The position numbers and the translations under genes were made by a program. From Endozoicomonas sp965208385 (GTDB lineage Bacteria > Pseudomonadota > Gammaproteobacteria > Pseudomonadales > Endozoicomonadaceae), in the NCBI GenBank assembly GCA_965208385.1, contig CBDBOO010000098.1, positions 1 to 64,000 of the forward strand: 64,000 nt of DNA, read 5' to 3'. Position 1 is the first letter of the stretch, and every line of letters starts with the position of its first letter. Below the pieces are notes generated by a model. The model saw only the letters and a list, made by a program, of their open reading frames with translations, searched no databases and was not told the DNA's origin. This document shows positions 9,874-17,925 of this stretch, piece after piece.

Positions 9874-10009
9874 ATCACGAGAAGCTCTCTATAACAAGAA
9901 ACTCTCTATAACAAGAAACTCTCTATAACAAGAAACTCTCTATAACAAGAAACTCTCTATAACAAGAAACTCTCTATAACAAGAAACTCTCTATAACAAG
10001 AAACTCTCT
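9874..10009. repeat. 17-bp tandem repeat, 7 exact copies plus a degenerate one
   Basis: The unit ATAACAAGAAACTCTCT repeats exactly seven times at 9891-10009, preceded by a degenerate copy (ATCACGAGAAGCTCTCT, 9874-9890). The stop end of the neighbouring export gene (TCAGAAGAAGCTCTCT, from 10011) resembles the unit, so the array may have grown out of the gene's 3' end. It fills the gap between the export gene and the second wzc. Confidence 0.95.
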
Positions 10010-10010
10010 G

Positions 10011-10589
10011 TCAGAAGAAGCTCTCTTCTACTTTTATAATGTCACCAGGAAGAACCGATTCATCCAGCTGCATTATTCGTTTGGCTTGCCTGCCATCTTT
10101 TTCTCTGGTGACTTTGATCTTTTTTCGCGACGCCCTTTCAGTAAAACCACCCGACAGGGCAATGGCTTTTTCCAGTGTCAGACCCGGCTCAAATGAAAAA
10201 CCACCAGGAGATTTCACTTCACCACTGACAAAAAACTTTCGATACTCGGTAATAGCCACACTAACCTTAGGGTCAATAAAATAATCACCCTTTAACGCAG
10301 TTGTTAAGTATTTCTGCAGCTGTCCAACAGTCATCCCCTTAACCCGAACCTCTCCCAGAAAAGGATAGGAAATGGTTCCGGCATCGGTAAGGCGAGTCTC
10401 AACCCTCATATCATCTTCACCGAAAACCGAGACAGCGATCTGATCACCAGAGTTCAACGCGTACCTGGAAAAGCTCATCCGCTCAGCGGCCTGAACAGTA
10501 CTGATAAACAGGCACGAGATAGACAGGCACGAGATAAATATAATTTGCAGAATTTGAGCCAGAAAATGCCGTACTTTGATCAAAGCCAT
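10011..10589 (-). CDS. Short polysaccharide export protein (Wza/GumB-like)
   Basis: Periplasmic or outer-membrane part of an EPS export machine. It has 192 residues, half the length of full Wza, as in GumB/EpsA-like short forms. A signal peptide (hydrophobic ILQIIFISCLSISCLFIST, then VQAAE) precedes the export domain (YALNSGDQIAVSVFGEDDMR, TISYPFLGEVRVKGMTVGQL) and one SLBB repeat (KFFVSGEVKSPGGFSFEPGL). There is no clear lipobox. The signal region contains a 14-bp direct duplication (ACAGGCACGAGATA). The second wzc follows downstream and a beta-barrel gene precedes it, suggesting a separate export set from the full-length Wza at 3871. Confidence 0.9.
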   Translation of the reverse strand: MALIKVRHFLAQILQIIFISCLSISCLFISTVQAAERMSFSRYALNSGDQIAVSVFGEDDMRVETRLTDAGTISYPFLGEVRVKGMTVGQLQKYLTTALKGDYFIDPKVSVAITEYRKFFVSGEVKSPGGFSFEPGLTLEKAIALSGGFTERASRKKIKVTREKDGRQAKRIMQLDESVLPGDIIKVEESFF

Positions 10590-10678
10590 ATCCCTGTAGC
10601 CTCAAAAGAAAAGATATAACAGCCTGAATTCAGGCTGTTAATCAACAGCGCTTATCTCCTGTACAAACATGACAGGAA

Positions 10679-11920
10679 TCAGAGAGCCAGATCTGCACTC
10701 AACATATAAACATTGCGTTTATAGCTGCCGTCGCTTTCGCCGACACTCTTCACATTTTCATCACGATCCGTATTTTTAAAGCTGAAAGAAAGCGTGACAT
10801 AACGTCTCATTTTCCAATCCACGGAAGCGCCAAATTCATTAAGCTTTCTTGTTTTCGTGGTATGCCCTGCTGCGTTCTGAATATCATCAGCCGTGTGGGT
10901 ATAAGTGAAATTGGAAGATACAAATGAAGACCAGTCATGCATCCAGGATACAGTAGTAGAAGTACCTTTGGTGAAACTGGCAGATTGAGGGTTATCAGAC
11001 TCAAGACCATAATCCCGACTGGTGCTTAACTGCAAAACAGAATGCTCCAGTGGCAAATAGCTCACACCTACTTCCCAGCCGTTATACCCTTCGGTATCAA
11101 TACCGGCTACCTTACTGTCACGAAAGCGTCGACCAAATTTAGTGTAACCTGTGGTTTTAGCAGTGGCTTCCCAGTTTAAACCCATCAGATAACTGGATAT
11201 GTTGTAACCGGAATCATGATCATCCGATGTCAGCCTGTCGTAATCCAGATGCCGGCGTTTAACCTCCAGAAGCACTTCGGTTTTCGGCATCAAACGGTAG
11301 TAGCCAGTAACGCCTATTTCAGAAGATTGTCGATCACGGCCTTCCAGAACACCCCTGGTTTTATCGTAAGCCTGGTCACCATAATTACCGAACAAATCAA
11401 AGCGAGCCTGAGCCTTCGTTGAGCCAAAGCCGTAGATTAGACCACCTTTCTTGCGAGTAAATTCTGGAGCATTTAAATCAGTGACTCCATTTACCGTTGC
11501 ACCCGCATCATGATAAACACCAAAATCACCGGTAAGATCAAGGCGATTTCGACTATTAAACTCCTGGTGGATATTAGCCAGCACACCATAATCTACATAA
11601 TTCGCATCCTGCTCACTGTCAAAGTGATGAGCACTGCCCGCCAGGGTAAAAGCGTATGTACTCAGCCCTGTTTTAGCCATAAATTCAAGAGAGGGATCAA
11701 TTGAAAAAACAGTAGAGCTTCTGTTTTTCAGGCCTTCAGTACTGCCATCACGAAATATATTATCATCATTACCAGCCCTGACCGTGACCTGTGGGGTCAC
11801 TTCAAAAGCACCCATTTGAAAATGCCCCGGGTCTTCCACTGCCGCAAAGACATTCAACCCATAGGTTGACATTGTAATTGCCACTGTAATTGCCAGGCCG
11901 AGTTTACTAATCCTTTTCAT
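10679..11920 (-). CDS. Outer-membrane beta-barrel protein of EPS loci (BBP2-like)
   Basis: Predicted outer-membrane barrel, probably the exit pore or an accessory barrel for the second EPS set. The ATG at 11920 is preferred over a GTG at 11932: it has GTGGA upstream and gives a clean signal peptide (MKRISKLGLAITVAITMSTY...FAA). The mature chain starts FQMGAFEVTPQVTVRAGNDDN, which recalls the putative beta-barrel porin 2 family, and shows many alternating aromatic/polar strands of barrel type. It ends YMLSADLAL rather than in a classical terminal F. It lies 89 bp upstream of the short export gene, likely in one operon with it and the second wzc. Confidence 0.82.
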   Translation of the reverse strand: MKRISKLGLAITVAITMSTYGLNVFAAVEDPGHFQMGAFEVTPQVTVRAGNDDNIFRDGSTEGLKNRSSTVFSIDPSLEFMAKTGLSTYAFTLAGSAHHFDSEQDANYVDYGVLANIHQEFNSRNRLDLTGDFGVYHDAGATVNGVTDLNAPEFTRKKGGLIYGFGSTKAQARFDLFGNYGDQAYDKTRGVLEGRDRQSSEIGVTGYYRLMPKTEVLLEVKRRHLDYDRLTSDDHDSGYNISSYLMGLNWEATAKTTGYTKFGRRFRDSKVAGIDTEGYNGWEVGVSYLPLEHSVLQLSTSRDYGLESDNPQSASFTKGTSTTVSWMHDWSSFVSSNFTYTHTADDIQNAAGHTTKTRKLNEFGASVDWKMRRYVTLSFSFKNTDRDENVKSVGESDGSYKRNVYMLSADLAL

Positions 11921-12036
11921 TCGTAAATCCACGCTATGAGTCTATTATTATTTCTTACTAATTCAGCGTATGACCGCGTATAACTCTACTTTCAGATTTA
12001 TAGAGTTATTTTCCATCGCATGTTATTAAATGTCGA

Positions 12037-12065
12037 TTGTATTATATAGACAGTGACAATATAAT
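12037..12065 (+). promoter_or_regulatory. Possible sigma70 promoter for the secreted protein at 12225
   Basis: TTGTAT at 12037, 17 nt, then TATAAT at 12060. The AT-rich stretch 11921-12224 otherwise holds no gene; it separates the divergent barrel gene and the plus-strand secreted protein. The ~160-nt leader and the AT-rich background keep this tentative. Confidence 0.42.
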
Positions 12066-12224
12066 TTCTATACAAATTTGTTATTATAGATTTTATTATC
12101 CAAAACAGATTAACATTACAAATAATAATCAAACCGAGTTTCAAGAAAAGCCTGAACGTTATTTTTAAACTCTGTTTAAGCTGTATTAATTGAATGGACT
12201 TTTATAGCTTGCAAAGGACTACAC

Positions 12225-12815
12225 ATGAAACCAAGAAAATTAATAACCAGCGCAACCCTCGCGCTATCTGTTTCTATTGCAGGTATTGTTCAGGCAGATC
12301 TCGCCAGTGACCTGCAAACCATGTCGCCAGCTGATGCCCTGAAAAAAGCGGCTGCTGCGGACGAAAGTATTTCTATTGAAACACTGATTTCCGAGGCCGC
12401 CAGCCAACTGAAAGATAACCCGGGGCTTCTGACAGCACTGGTTAGTGAAGCGGTTAAACAGTTCCCCTTACAGGCAGCTCAAATCGTATCCGTTGCCATA
12501 AGCCAGGCACCACAACAGGCCAAGAGCATCACCTCGGCTGCTATAGCTCAGCTGGACAATCCTGTAGCCATAGACGCCGTTCAAAAAGCAGCCGACACTG
12601 CAGTAGAGTTGATTGCTAAAAACGCGAACTCTTCAGAAAATACATCTGAAAATAATGATGAAACCGAGTCTGAAGCAGAGCAAACAGAAACCACAGCCGA
12701 CAACACCACAACCGATAACACAACAGACCAGCAGAACAATACAGCACCACCCCCTGCTCCTATTGTACAACCAGGAAACACTGACAAGCCTGTTCCAACC
12801 AGCCCTAACACATAG
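12225..12815 (+). CDS. Secreted alanine-rich protein with low-complexity tail, unknown role
   Basis: I do not recognise the family. AAAGGA lies 8 nt before the ATG. A signal peptide (MKPRKLITSATLALSVSIAGIVQA) is followed by a helical, alanine-rich region (about residues 25-130) with repeated short helices such as LVSEAVKQFPLQAAQIVSVAISQ. The tail (about 131-196) is almost only Asn, Thr, Glu, Asp and Gln, turning to Pro near the end. The layout resembles surface or periplasmic spacer proteins. A hairpin terminator follows. It lies next to EPS genes but on the opposite strand. Confidence 0.75.
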   Translation: MKPRKLITSATLALSVSIAGIVQADLASDLQTMSPADALKKAAAADESISIETLISEAASQLKDNPGLLTALVSEAVKQFPLQAAQIVSVAISQAPQQAKSITSAAIAQLDNPVAIDAVQKAADTAVELIAKNANSSENTSENNDETESEAEQTETTADNTTTDNTTDQQNNTAPPPAPIVQPGNTDKPVPTSPNT

Positions 12816-12828
12816 ACCTTAAAGATTA

Positions 12829-12865
12829 GAAGCTCTCTATTTCTAATAAAACAGAGAGCTTTTGA
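12829..12865 (+). terminator. Hairpin terminator after the secreted protein gene
   Basis: Stem AGCTCTCT / AGAGAGCT (extended by flanking A-T pairs) followed by TTTTG. It starts 14 nt after the stop codon region at 12815. Confidence 0.75.
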
Positions 12866-12940
12866 TTTCAACAAAAGCAGTTTTTCTCTACCCGGTTAAA
12901 AATCATTTCCACTATTAATTGAATTAAATACAACCCATCT

Positions 12941-12986
12941 AAAAGACATATGACGCTTTAATTAAAAGACGAATGACGTTTTAATT
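12941..12986. repeat. 23-bp imperfect tandem duplication
   Basis: AAAAGACATATGACGCTTTA (plus ATT) is followed at once by AAAAGACGAATGACGTTTTA (plus ATT), differing at three positions. It lies just left of the insertion sequence. Confidence 0.85.
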
Positions 12987-13022
12987 TCTTTAAAATTCAA
13001 GATTTGAAAAACCGACACCATA

Positions 13023-14454
13023 GGGTGTAATTAAAAGTGTTCCATCTACCCATTATCCAGCTTGCTGCCAGTACTGATCCCAGTCCCCGTTAGAACGCAA
13101 TGTTCTTAAGCAAAGCATTGCTCCTGCGATGGAAGGCTTCCACCAAGCACCCGGTATTTTTAGTCGCATCTGCACTACTGCACTGTTAGAACTTTCTATT
13201 TCGCCAGAGCCAATGGGAAGATTGGCTGCTTCTGCTGCAGCATATTCGAATTGCCCTGGACGGTTTCGGATATATCGGTGACACTCCTCTGGTTTATTGG
13301 CTGCTTTGCCTTTCTTTCCGTTTCTATGCGGATCAAGCTCTGCCATGACGGCATTAACATTGCCAGATTTCATGCGTTCCTGCTGGATATGCCGCCACTG
13401 TACACGTGTTTCCTTGTTAAACCCGACACACTCTTCTGCTGCATCAGCGAAGTGCTCAGAGAGATGATAATAGTCAACGAGGAAACTTCCTTGCTCTCCA
13501 AACACTCTCTTTGTCTGGTTGGCAATCCAGGTGGCTCCATCGCTCACGCAATGGATAGAGGATTGCCGGTTGAGCCCCTGCTCTATTGCACAACTCAACC
13601 ACTGGTCACCTGCTTCATCCGGCCCTCCCATTGTGGCCTGATGACGTTTATCTGAGCTACCCAGCTTATAGACCTGGCAAAGTTTAGCCTCCTGCCATTC
13701 AGTTTTACGTGCTTTGCGTTTGTCACCTTCTGCCTCTTCATCAATGAGGACAACAGGAATCATGCTTCCATCCATTTCTCCTATGAACTGGGCAGCTTCA
13801 CCGAGGCAGTCCTGACGATTTTGTGATGCACTGATGGAATCATTTTGCATACAGCTTGCGTGCTCAAGAGTTATGGCTCGAATAGAAGACTCAGGCACAT
13901 CAATACCATAATGTTCATGTATTTTTTTTGCAGCTGCCTGAAAAGAACTATCTGCACCAAAGTCTACAATTTTACGTTGAATTGTGCGGGAGTAGTCGCG
14001 ACAGTGAATATGAGCGGCATGACTGAAAGGTCTGACCCGATGCTTGTCTACCGTCTGGCAGCGTTCAAGAACTTCTATTTTCCCATAGGTGCTCAGCCAA
14101 TAAGTGTTTTTTTTTGAGTTTTAGCTCCGGGGTGCTTCAGGCAAGCCTCGCCAAATTTTTGATCTTCCTTGTAGGTACCCCAGCCAGTAAGCAGTTCAGT
14201 GCCCATTTCACGCAGGTGGGCAATGACGGCTTCTTCAGCATCATCAGCACGATCCAGGAGACCTGACTCGGCTTCAACAATATCCAGAAGTGCAGAAACT
14301 CTAAGCTCAAGCTCGGGGTGGGCTGCAAGTCTATCAGCAAGAGAAATAGGTGAGGGCATAATACTAACTAGGGTTGAGAAATACTCTTACATTATCGTTC
14401 ATATTGAGGTTTTGTGGGCAGAAAAACTTCTAATGAACACTTTTAATTACACCC
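13023..14454 (-). mobile_element. Complete insertion sequence, ISKra4-like (1432 bp)
   Basis: The ends are perfect 20-bp inverted repeats: GGGTGTAATTAAAAGTGTTC at 13023-13042 and its complement at 14435-14454. The 9-bp target GACACCATA is duplicated on both sides (13014-13022 and 14455-14463). These define the element exactly. Inside is one minus-strand transposase gene in two frames. Intact ends and target duplication suggest a fairly recent insertion into the gap between the secreted protein gene and murA. Confidence 0.96.
13053..14359 (-). CDS. ISKra4-type transposase, two frames joined at an A9 run
   Basis: Catalyses transposition of the surrounding IS. The upstream frame starts at the ATG at 14359 (MPSPISLADRLAA) and stops at 14093; the downstream frame carries the catalytic part to 13053. 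They overlap at a run of nine T on the plus strand (14107-14115), that is A9 in the coding strand; a -1 shift, or slippage adding one A, joins ...KTQKK to NTYWLSTYGKIEVLERC. The catalytic part shows DGSMIPVV, SDGATWIANQ, DYYHLSEHF and IGSGEIESSN, which I associate with ISKra4 transposases. Programmed frameshifting is known for some members of this family, so the gene may be functional; a plain disabling indel is the alternative. Confidence 0.88.
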
Positions 14455-14540
14455 GACACCATAAGAAAAGAATTAACCTTTCGAAAAATTCTTATATCAG
14501 AAGTCAAAAAAAGAAAAATATCAAAAAAAGAAAAATATCA

Positions 14541-14576
14541 AAAAAAACCTTCTGAAAAATTTTATATCAGAAGGTT
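14541..14576 (-). terminator. Terminator of the mla-murA operon
   Basis: Stem AACCTTCTGA / TCAGAAGGTT with an 11-nt loop; on the minus strand it is followed by a T run (A run at 14541-14547 on the plus strand). It lies 48 bp beyond the murA stop. To its left, AAAAAAAGAAAAATATC-type units repeat at about 14503-14540. Confidence 0.85.
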
Positions 14577-14624
14577 CTCACTACTATTTACTGTAAAAAA
14601 AAACAAATAATCCATCGGTCAATA

Positions 14625-15887
14625 TCATGAAGGCACTCTACGAATTTTTGCACCTAACTGCTGCAGCTTTTCCTCAATACATTCATAGCCACGGTCAATA
14701 TGATAAATACGCTCTATAACGGTATCACCTTCAGCCATCAGGCCCGCAATAACCAGGCTGGCCGAAGCACGTAAATCTGTCGCCATAACCGGCGCTGCCT
14801 TCAGCCCTTCAACGCCCTTAATAACAACGGTGTTACCCTCAACAAAGGCATCTGCTCCCATCCGCTGCATTTCCTGTACATGCATGAAGCGGTTTTCAAA
14901 TACCGTTTCCGTTATACGTCCGGTGCCTTCAGCCACTATATTTAACGCAGTAAACTGCGCCTGAATATCCGTCGGCATGGCCGGATAAGGTGCCGTTCTC
15001 AGATCAATCGCCTTGGGACGCTTGCCTTTCATATCAAGCTCTATCCAATCTTCACCCCACTCCACCGTCGCACCGGCCTCGCGAAGCTTGATCAGGATGG
15101 CATCCAGAATATCCGGCTGTGTATCCTTTAATCGAACACGCCCGCCTGTTGCAGCCGCTGCAATAAGGTAAGTACCCGTTTCTATGCGATCCGGCAACAC
15201 GGAATAAGTACAACCATGCAGTCGCTCAACTCCCTGCACTCGAAGCGTATCGGTTCCATGACCTTCAATTTTCGCACCCATAGCAATCAGGCATTTTGCC
15301 AGATCAACCACTTCTGGCTCTCTGGCTGCATTTTCGATAATGGTTTCACCGTCTGCAAGGGTGGCCGCCATCAAAATATTTTCGGTGCCGGTAACCGTTA
15401 CGGTATCCATTAAAATGCGCGCGCCCTTAAGACGATCCTTGATACTCGCCTTTATATAGCCATCTTCTACTGTGATATCCGCGCCCATGGCTTCCAGGCC
15501 ACGAATATGCAGATCAACCGGTCGACTACCGATTGCACAACCACCAGGCAGTGAAACTTCGGCATGACCAAAACGAGCCAGAAGCGGACCCAGCACCAAA
15601 ATAGAAGCGCGCATGGTTTTAACCAGTTCATAGGGCGCTATAAGACTTTTTATGGTGCTTGCATGCACTTCAACATTCATTCGCTCATCAACCAGGAGGT
15701 CGATACCCATACAACCAAAGAGCTCACACATGGTTGTAATGTCATGAAGGTGCGGTAGATTGCAAACAGTGACCGGGGAATCAGCCAGCAGGGTAGCGGC
15801 CAGTATGGGGAGTGCTGAATTTTTTGCTCCGGAGATACGAATCTCTCCGTCGAGGCGCACACCGCCGGTAATTATCAATTTATCCAT
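14625..15887 (-). CDS. murA: UDP-N-acetylglucosamine 1-carboxyvinyltransferase
   Basis: First committed step of peptidoglycan synthesis: transfers enolpyruvate from PEP to UDP-GlcNAc in the cytosol. At 420 residues it matches the E. coli enzyme length. The KN pair (K22, N23) of the active site and the catalytic cysteine in the loop LPGGCAIGSRP (C117, the fosfomycin target) are present, so the protein should be active and fosfomycin-sensitive at this residue. It follows ibaG directly and ends the mla operon, as in E. coli. Confidence 0.97.
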   Translation of the reverse strand: MDKLIITGGVRLDGEIRISGAKNSALPILAATLLADSPVTVCNLPHLHDITTMCELFGCMGIDLLVDERMNVEVHASTIKSLIAPYELVKTMRASILVLGPLLARFGHAEVSLPGGCAIGSRPVDLHIRGLEAMGADITVEDGYIKASIKDRLKGARILMDTVTVTGTENILMAATLADGETIIENAAREPEVVDLAKCLIAMGAKIEGHGTDTLRVQGVERLHGCTYSVLPDRIETGTYLIAAAATGGRVRLKDTQPDILDAILIKLREAGATVEWGEDWIELDMKGKRPKAIDLRTAPYPAMPTDIQAQFTALNIVAEGTGRITETVFENRFMHVQEMQRMGADAFVEGNTVVIKGVEGLKAAPVMATDLRASASLVIAGLMAEGDTVIERIYHIDRGYECIEEKLQQLGAKIRRVPS

Positions 15888-15918
15888 GAGTTCTCACTTA
15901 ATACCTGGAAGGAGCCCG

Positions 15919-16158
15919 TTAGCCGCGACTATCCCGCTCAGACGGAGTAAGGGTTGTCATTGTGACTGCGTGTATCACACCACTGGCGATGAACTGATTA
16001 AGGTGAGCATAGATCATCTGTTGTCTTTTTATGGGTAAATTACCCTGAAACTGGTCACTGACAACAGTGAGTTGAAAATTACACCCTTCCCCCTCAACAA
16101 AAACCTCCGAACCCGGAATATTTTTTTCGAGCAAAGCCTTAACCTCGCTGGCTTGCAT
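15919..16158 (-). CDS. ibaG: BolA-family protein IbaG
   Basis: Small cytosolic BolA-like protein that pairs with monothiol glutaredoxins in iron-sulfur handling and is linked to acid stress and cell-envelope phenotypes. It has 79 residues. AGGTGG precedes the ATG by 4 nt. The BolA core is visible: EVFVEGEGCNFQLTVVSDQF, then KRQQMIYAHLNQFIASGVIHAVTM. It lies between mlaB and murA, the conserved position of yrbA/ibaG. Confidence 0.93.
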   Translation of the reverse strand: MQASEVKALLEKNIPGSEVFVEGEGCNFQLTVVSDQFQGNLPIKRQQMIYAHLNQFIASGVIHAVTMTTLTPSERDSRG

Positions 16159-16244
16159 GATCCACCTCTCAGGAATTAACAGTCAGTAAAATCGACCAAT
16201 CATATCGGAGAGCCTGCTGACTGACCAGCAGTAATTAGAGGGAA

Positions 16245-16562
16245 TCAGGATGGGCAGCTGGCGTTTTCAAGTATTTTCTCAATACCACAGACCCTGGCAA
16301 GGGCGTGAAGTTCCTGGGGGATTTCAGTAAAGCAGAGTCGAACATCCTGCTGTTTTGAATAGCGAATCCAGGACAGACAAACTGAAAGTGCTGAACTGTC
16401 TGCCAGTTTAAGACCTTTCAGACTCACCAGCCAGCGGCTATTCCCGCACTCTGAACACTGCGATAACACCCGACGCCCCTCTCTTTCAATAACAGGGGCA
16501 TTATCAAAAACAACCGCTCCATCAAGAAGGAACCGGCCCGGCTCTACCATGGTTAACGCCAT
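16245..16562 (-). CDS. mlaB: MlaB, STAS-domain subunit of the Mla phospholipid transporter
   Basis: Cytoplasmic STAS protein that binds the MlaF ATPase and is needed for assembly and activity of the MlaFEDB complex at the inner membrane. It has 105 residues; AGG sits 6 nt before the ATG. The STAS phospho-loop region reads LKLADSSALSVCLSWIRYSKQQ with the conserved serines. It lies 7 bp after mlaC and before ibaG, the standard order. Confidence 0.9.
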   Translation of the reverse strand: MALTMVEPGRFLLDGAVVFDNAPVIEREGRRVLSQCSECGNSRWLVSLKGLKLADSSALSVCLSWIRYSKQQDVRLCFTEIPQELHALARVCGIEKILENASCPS

Positions 16563-16569
16563 AAGTACC

Positions 16570-17277
16570 TCAGGATTTCTTGTCGGATTTCTTTTTGGAT
16601 TTCTTGTCAGATTGTTTTTCTGAACCCATAATTTTCAGCCAGTGATTCACCACATAATCAACTTTTCCATGGGTATCTACAGCCGCTGCAAACTGATTAC
16701 GGAATTGCTTACCAATATTAATACCATCAACAATAATATTGCGTAATTTCCAGCGCCCATCAACATGCACCATTGAGTAGGAAATAGCGACGCGTCTGGT
16801 GGAAGTTTTCACTGTCATATTAACAGGTATCAAACGCAACTTTCCGGCCTCGTACTCCTTCAACGTTTTATCTGGTACTTCTTCGATGTTATCAATTTTC
16901 AGGGTGGAGTCATCCAGTTTGAGCAGCGCTTTTCCGTAAAAACTAATTAAACTTTCCTTAAAGACACTGGAAAACTTATCAATCAAAGCCTGATCAGATT
17001 TATGGGCGTATTTACCCATAACGCCACGGGCAATAGAGTCAAATGCCACTACAGGAGAAAGCTGTCTGCCCACCTCACTGACAAAGGCACTGCTATCTTT
17101 TTTATAAACCTTGATATTTTTTTCAAACAACTCCAGTAGGTTCCGGGTAATTGCTTCTACATCTTTACGGGGAGATTCCAGCGCCATAACCGCTGATGAC
17201 CACTGTAAAATGACAATCAGCAGAATGCCTGAAAAACCGAAACCCCATGACTTTTCTTTCATAATCCAATCATCCAT
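16570..17277 (-). CDS. mlaC: MlaC, periplasmic phospholipid carrier
   Basis: Shuttles phospholipids between the MlaA-porin complex in the outer membrane and MlaFEDB in the inner membrane. It has 235 residues with an N-terminal signal (FSGILLIVILQWSSAVMA). The MlaC fold is recognised from GRQLSPVVAFDSIARGVMGKY, FKESLISFYGKALL and GRWKLRNIIVDGINIGKQFRNQF. A start at 17262 (MKEKSW) is as likely as 17277; neither has a strong ribosome site. The C-terminus is a lysine/serine-rich tail (KQSDKKSKKKSDKKS). Unusually, a 15-bp tandem array sits between it and mlaD. Confidence 0.93.
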   Translation of the reverse strand: MDDWIMKEKSWGFGFSGILLIVILQWSSAVMALESPRKDVEAITRNLLELFEKNIKVYKKDSSAFVSEVGRQLSPVVAFDSIARGVMGKYAHKSDQALIDKFSSVFKESLISFYGKALLKLDDSTLKIDNIEEVPDKTLKEYEAGKLRLIPVNMTVKTSTRRVAISYSMVHVDGRWKLRNIIVDGINIGKQFRNQFAAAVDTHGKVDYVVNHWLKIMGSEKQSDKKSKKKSDKKS

Positions 17278-17305
17278 GCCATCAAATCAGGAACTTACTG
17301 CTTAT

Positions 17306-17425
17306 ATACTGGCTACTTATTTACTGGCTACTTATTTACTGGGTACTTATATACTGGCTACTTATTTACTGGCTACTTATTTACTGGCTACTTATATACT
17401 GGCTACTTATTTACTGGGTACTTAT
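17306..17425. repeat. 15-bp tandem repeat, 8 copies, inside the mla operon
   Basis: Eight units of (A/T)TACTGG(C/G)TACTTAT fill exactly 120 bp between mlaD and mlaC. The variants fall into an A/T first base and a C/G seventh base, so copies were shuffled after amplification. On the coding strand each unit contains stop triplets in some frames, so it is not part of either gene. Confidence 0.96.
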
Positions 17426-17458
17426 TAAATAGTTCAGCTCATTATCAGCTTAGCCAGC

Positions 17459-17923
17459 TTACTCGCCTTTATTAACTGAACCCAGTAAAAACTTGCCAAT
17501 CAGATCTTCCAGAATCACAGCCGACTGAGTATCTTCAATACGGTCACCGTTTTTCAGATAATCAACATCACCACCAATACTGACTCCAATATACTTTTCC
17601 CCGAGAAGCCCCGCCGTTACTATGGAAACCGTACTATCCAGTGGAATATTATCCACATCGCTGTCAATTTCCATTTCAACCCGGGCCATATAAGAATCCT
17701 TATCCAGTGCCACATCCACTACCTTGCCAATGGTCACTCCGGCCATGGAGACTTTAGCCCGGGTTTTCAAAGCGCCCGTGTTATCAAAAAGAGCGTATAC
17801 GCGATAGGTTGGCTTAGCACTCTGCACTGAGAGACCGCTTACCTTGATGGCAAGAGCCGCCAGAGCCAGCATGCCTGCCAGCATAAATGCTCCGACACTA
17901 ATTTCTACAGTTCGCATCCGCAT
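17459..17923 (-). CDS. mlaD: MlaD, MCE-domain subunit of the Mla transporter
   Basis: Inner-membrane anchored hexameric MCE ring that binds phospholipids and connects MlaE to MlaC. It has 154 residues, one N-terminal membrane anchor (VGAFMLAGMLALAALAIKVSG), then the MCE domain (YRVYALFDNTGALKTRAKVSMAGV, IGKVVDVALDK, VSIVTAGLLGEKYIGVSIG). GGAG lies upstream of the ATG, and mlaE ends 2 bp before it. Confidence 0.95.
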   Translation of the reverse strand: MRMRTVEISVGAFMLAGMLALAALAIKVSGLSVQSAKPTYRVYALFDNTGALKTRAKVSMAGVTIGKVVDVALDKDSYMARVEMEIDSDVDNIPLDSTVSIVTAGLLGEKYIGVSIGGDVDYLKNGDRIEDTQSAVILEDLIGKFLLGSVNKGE

Positions 17924-17925
17924 TT

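Noticed and set aside
17111..17428. 105-codon plus-strand frame ending in LLATYLLGTY-type repeats
   Set aside because: The repetitive part comes from the 15-bp array and the rest is antisense to mlaC.
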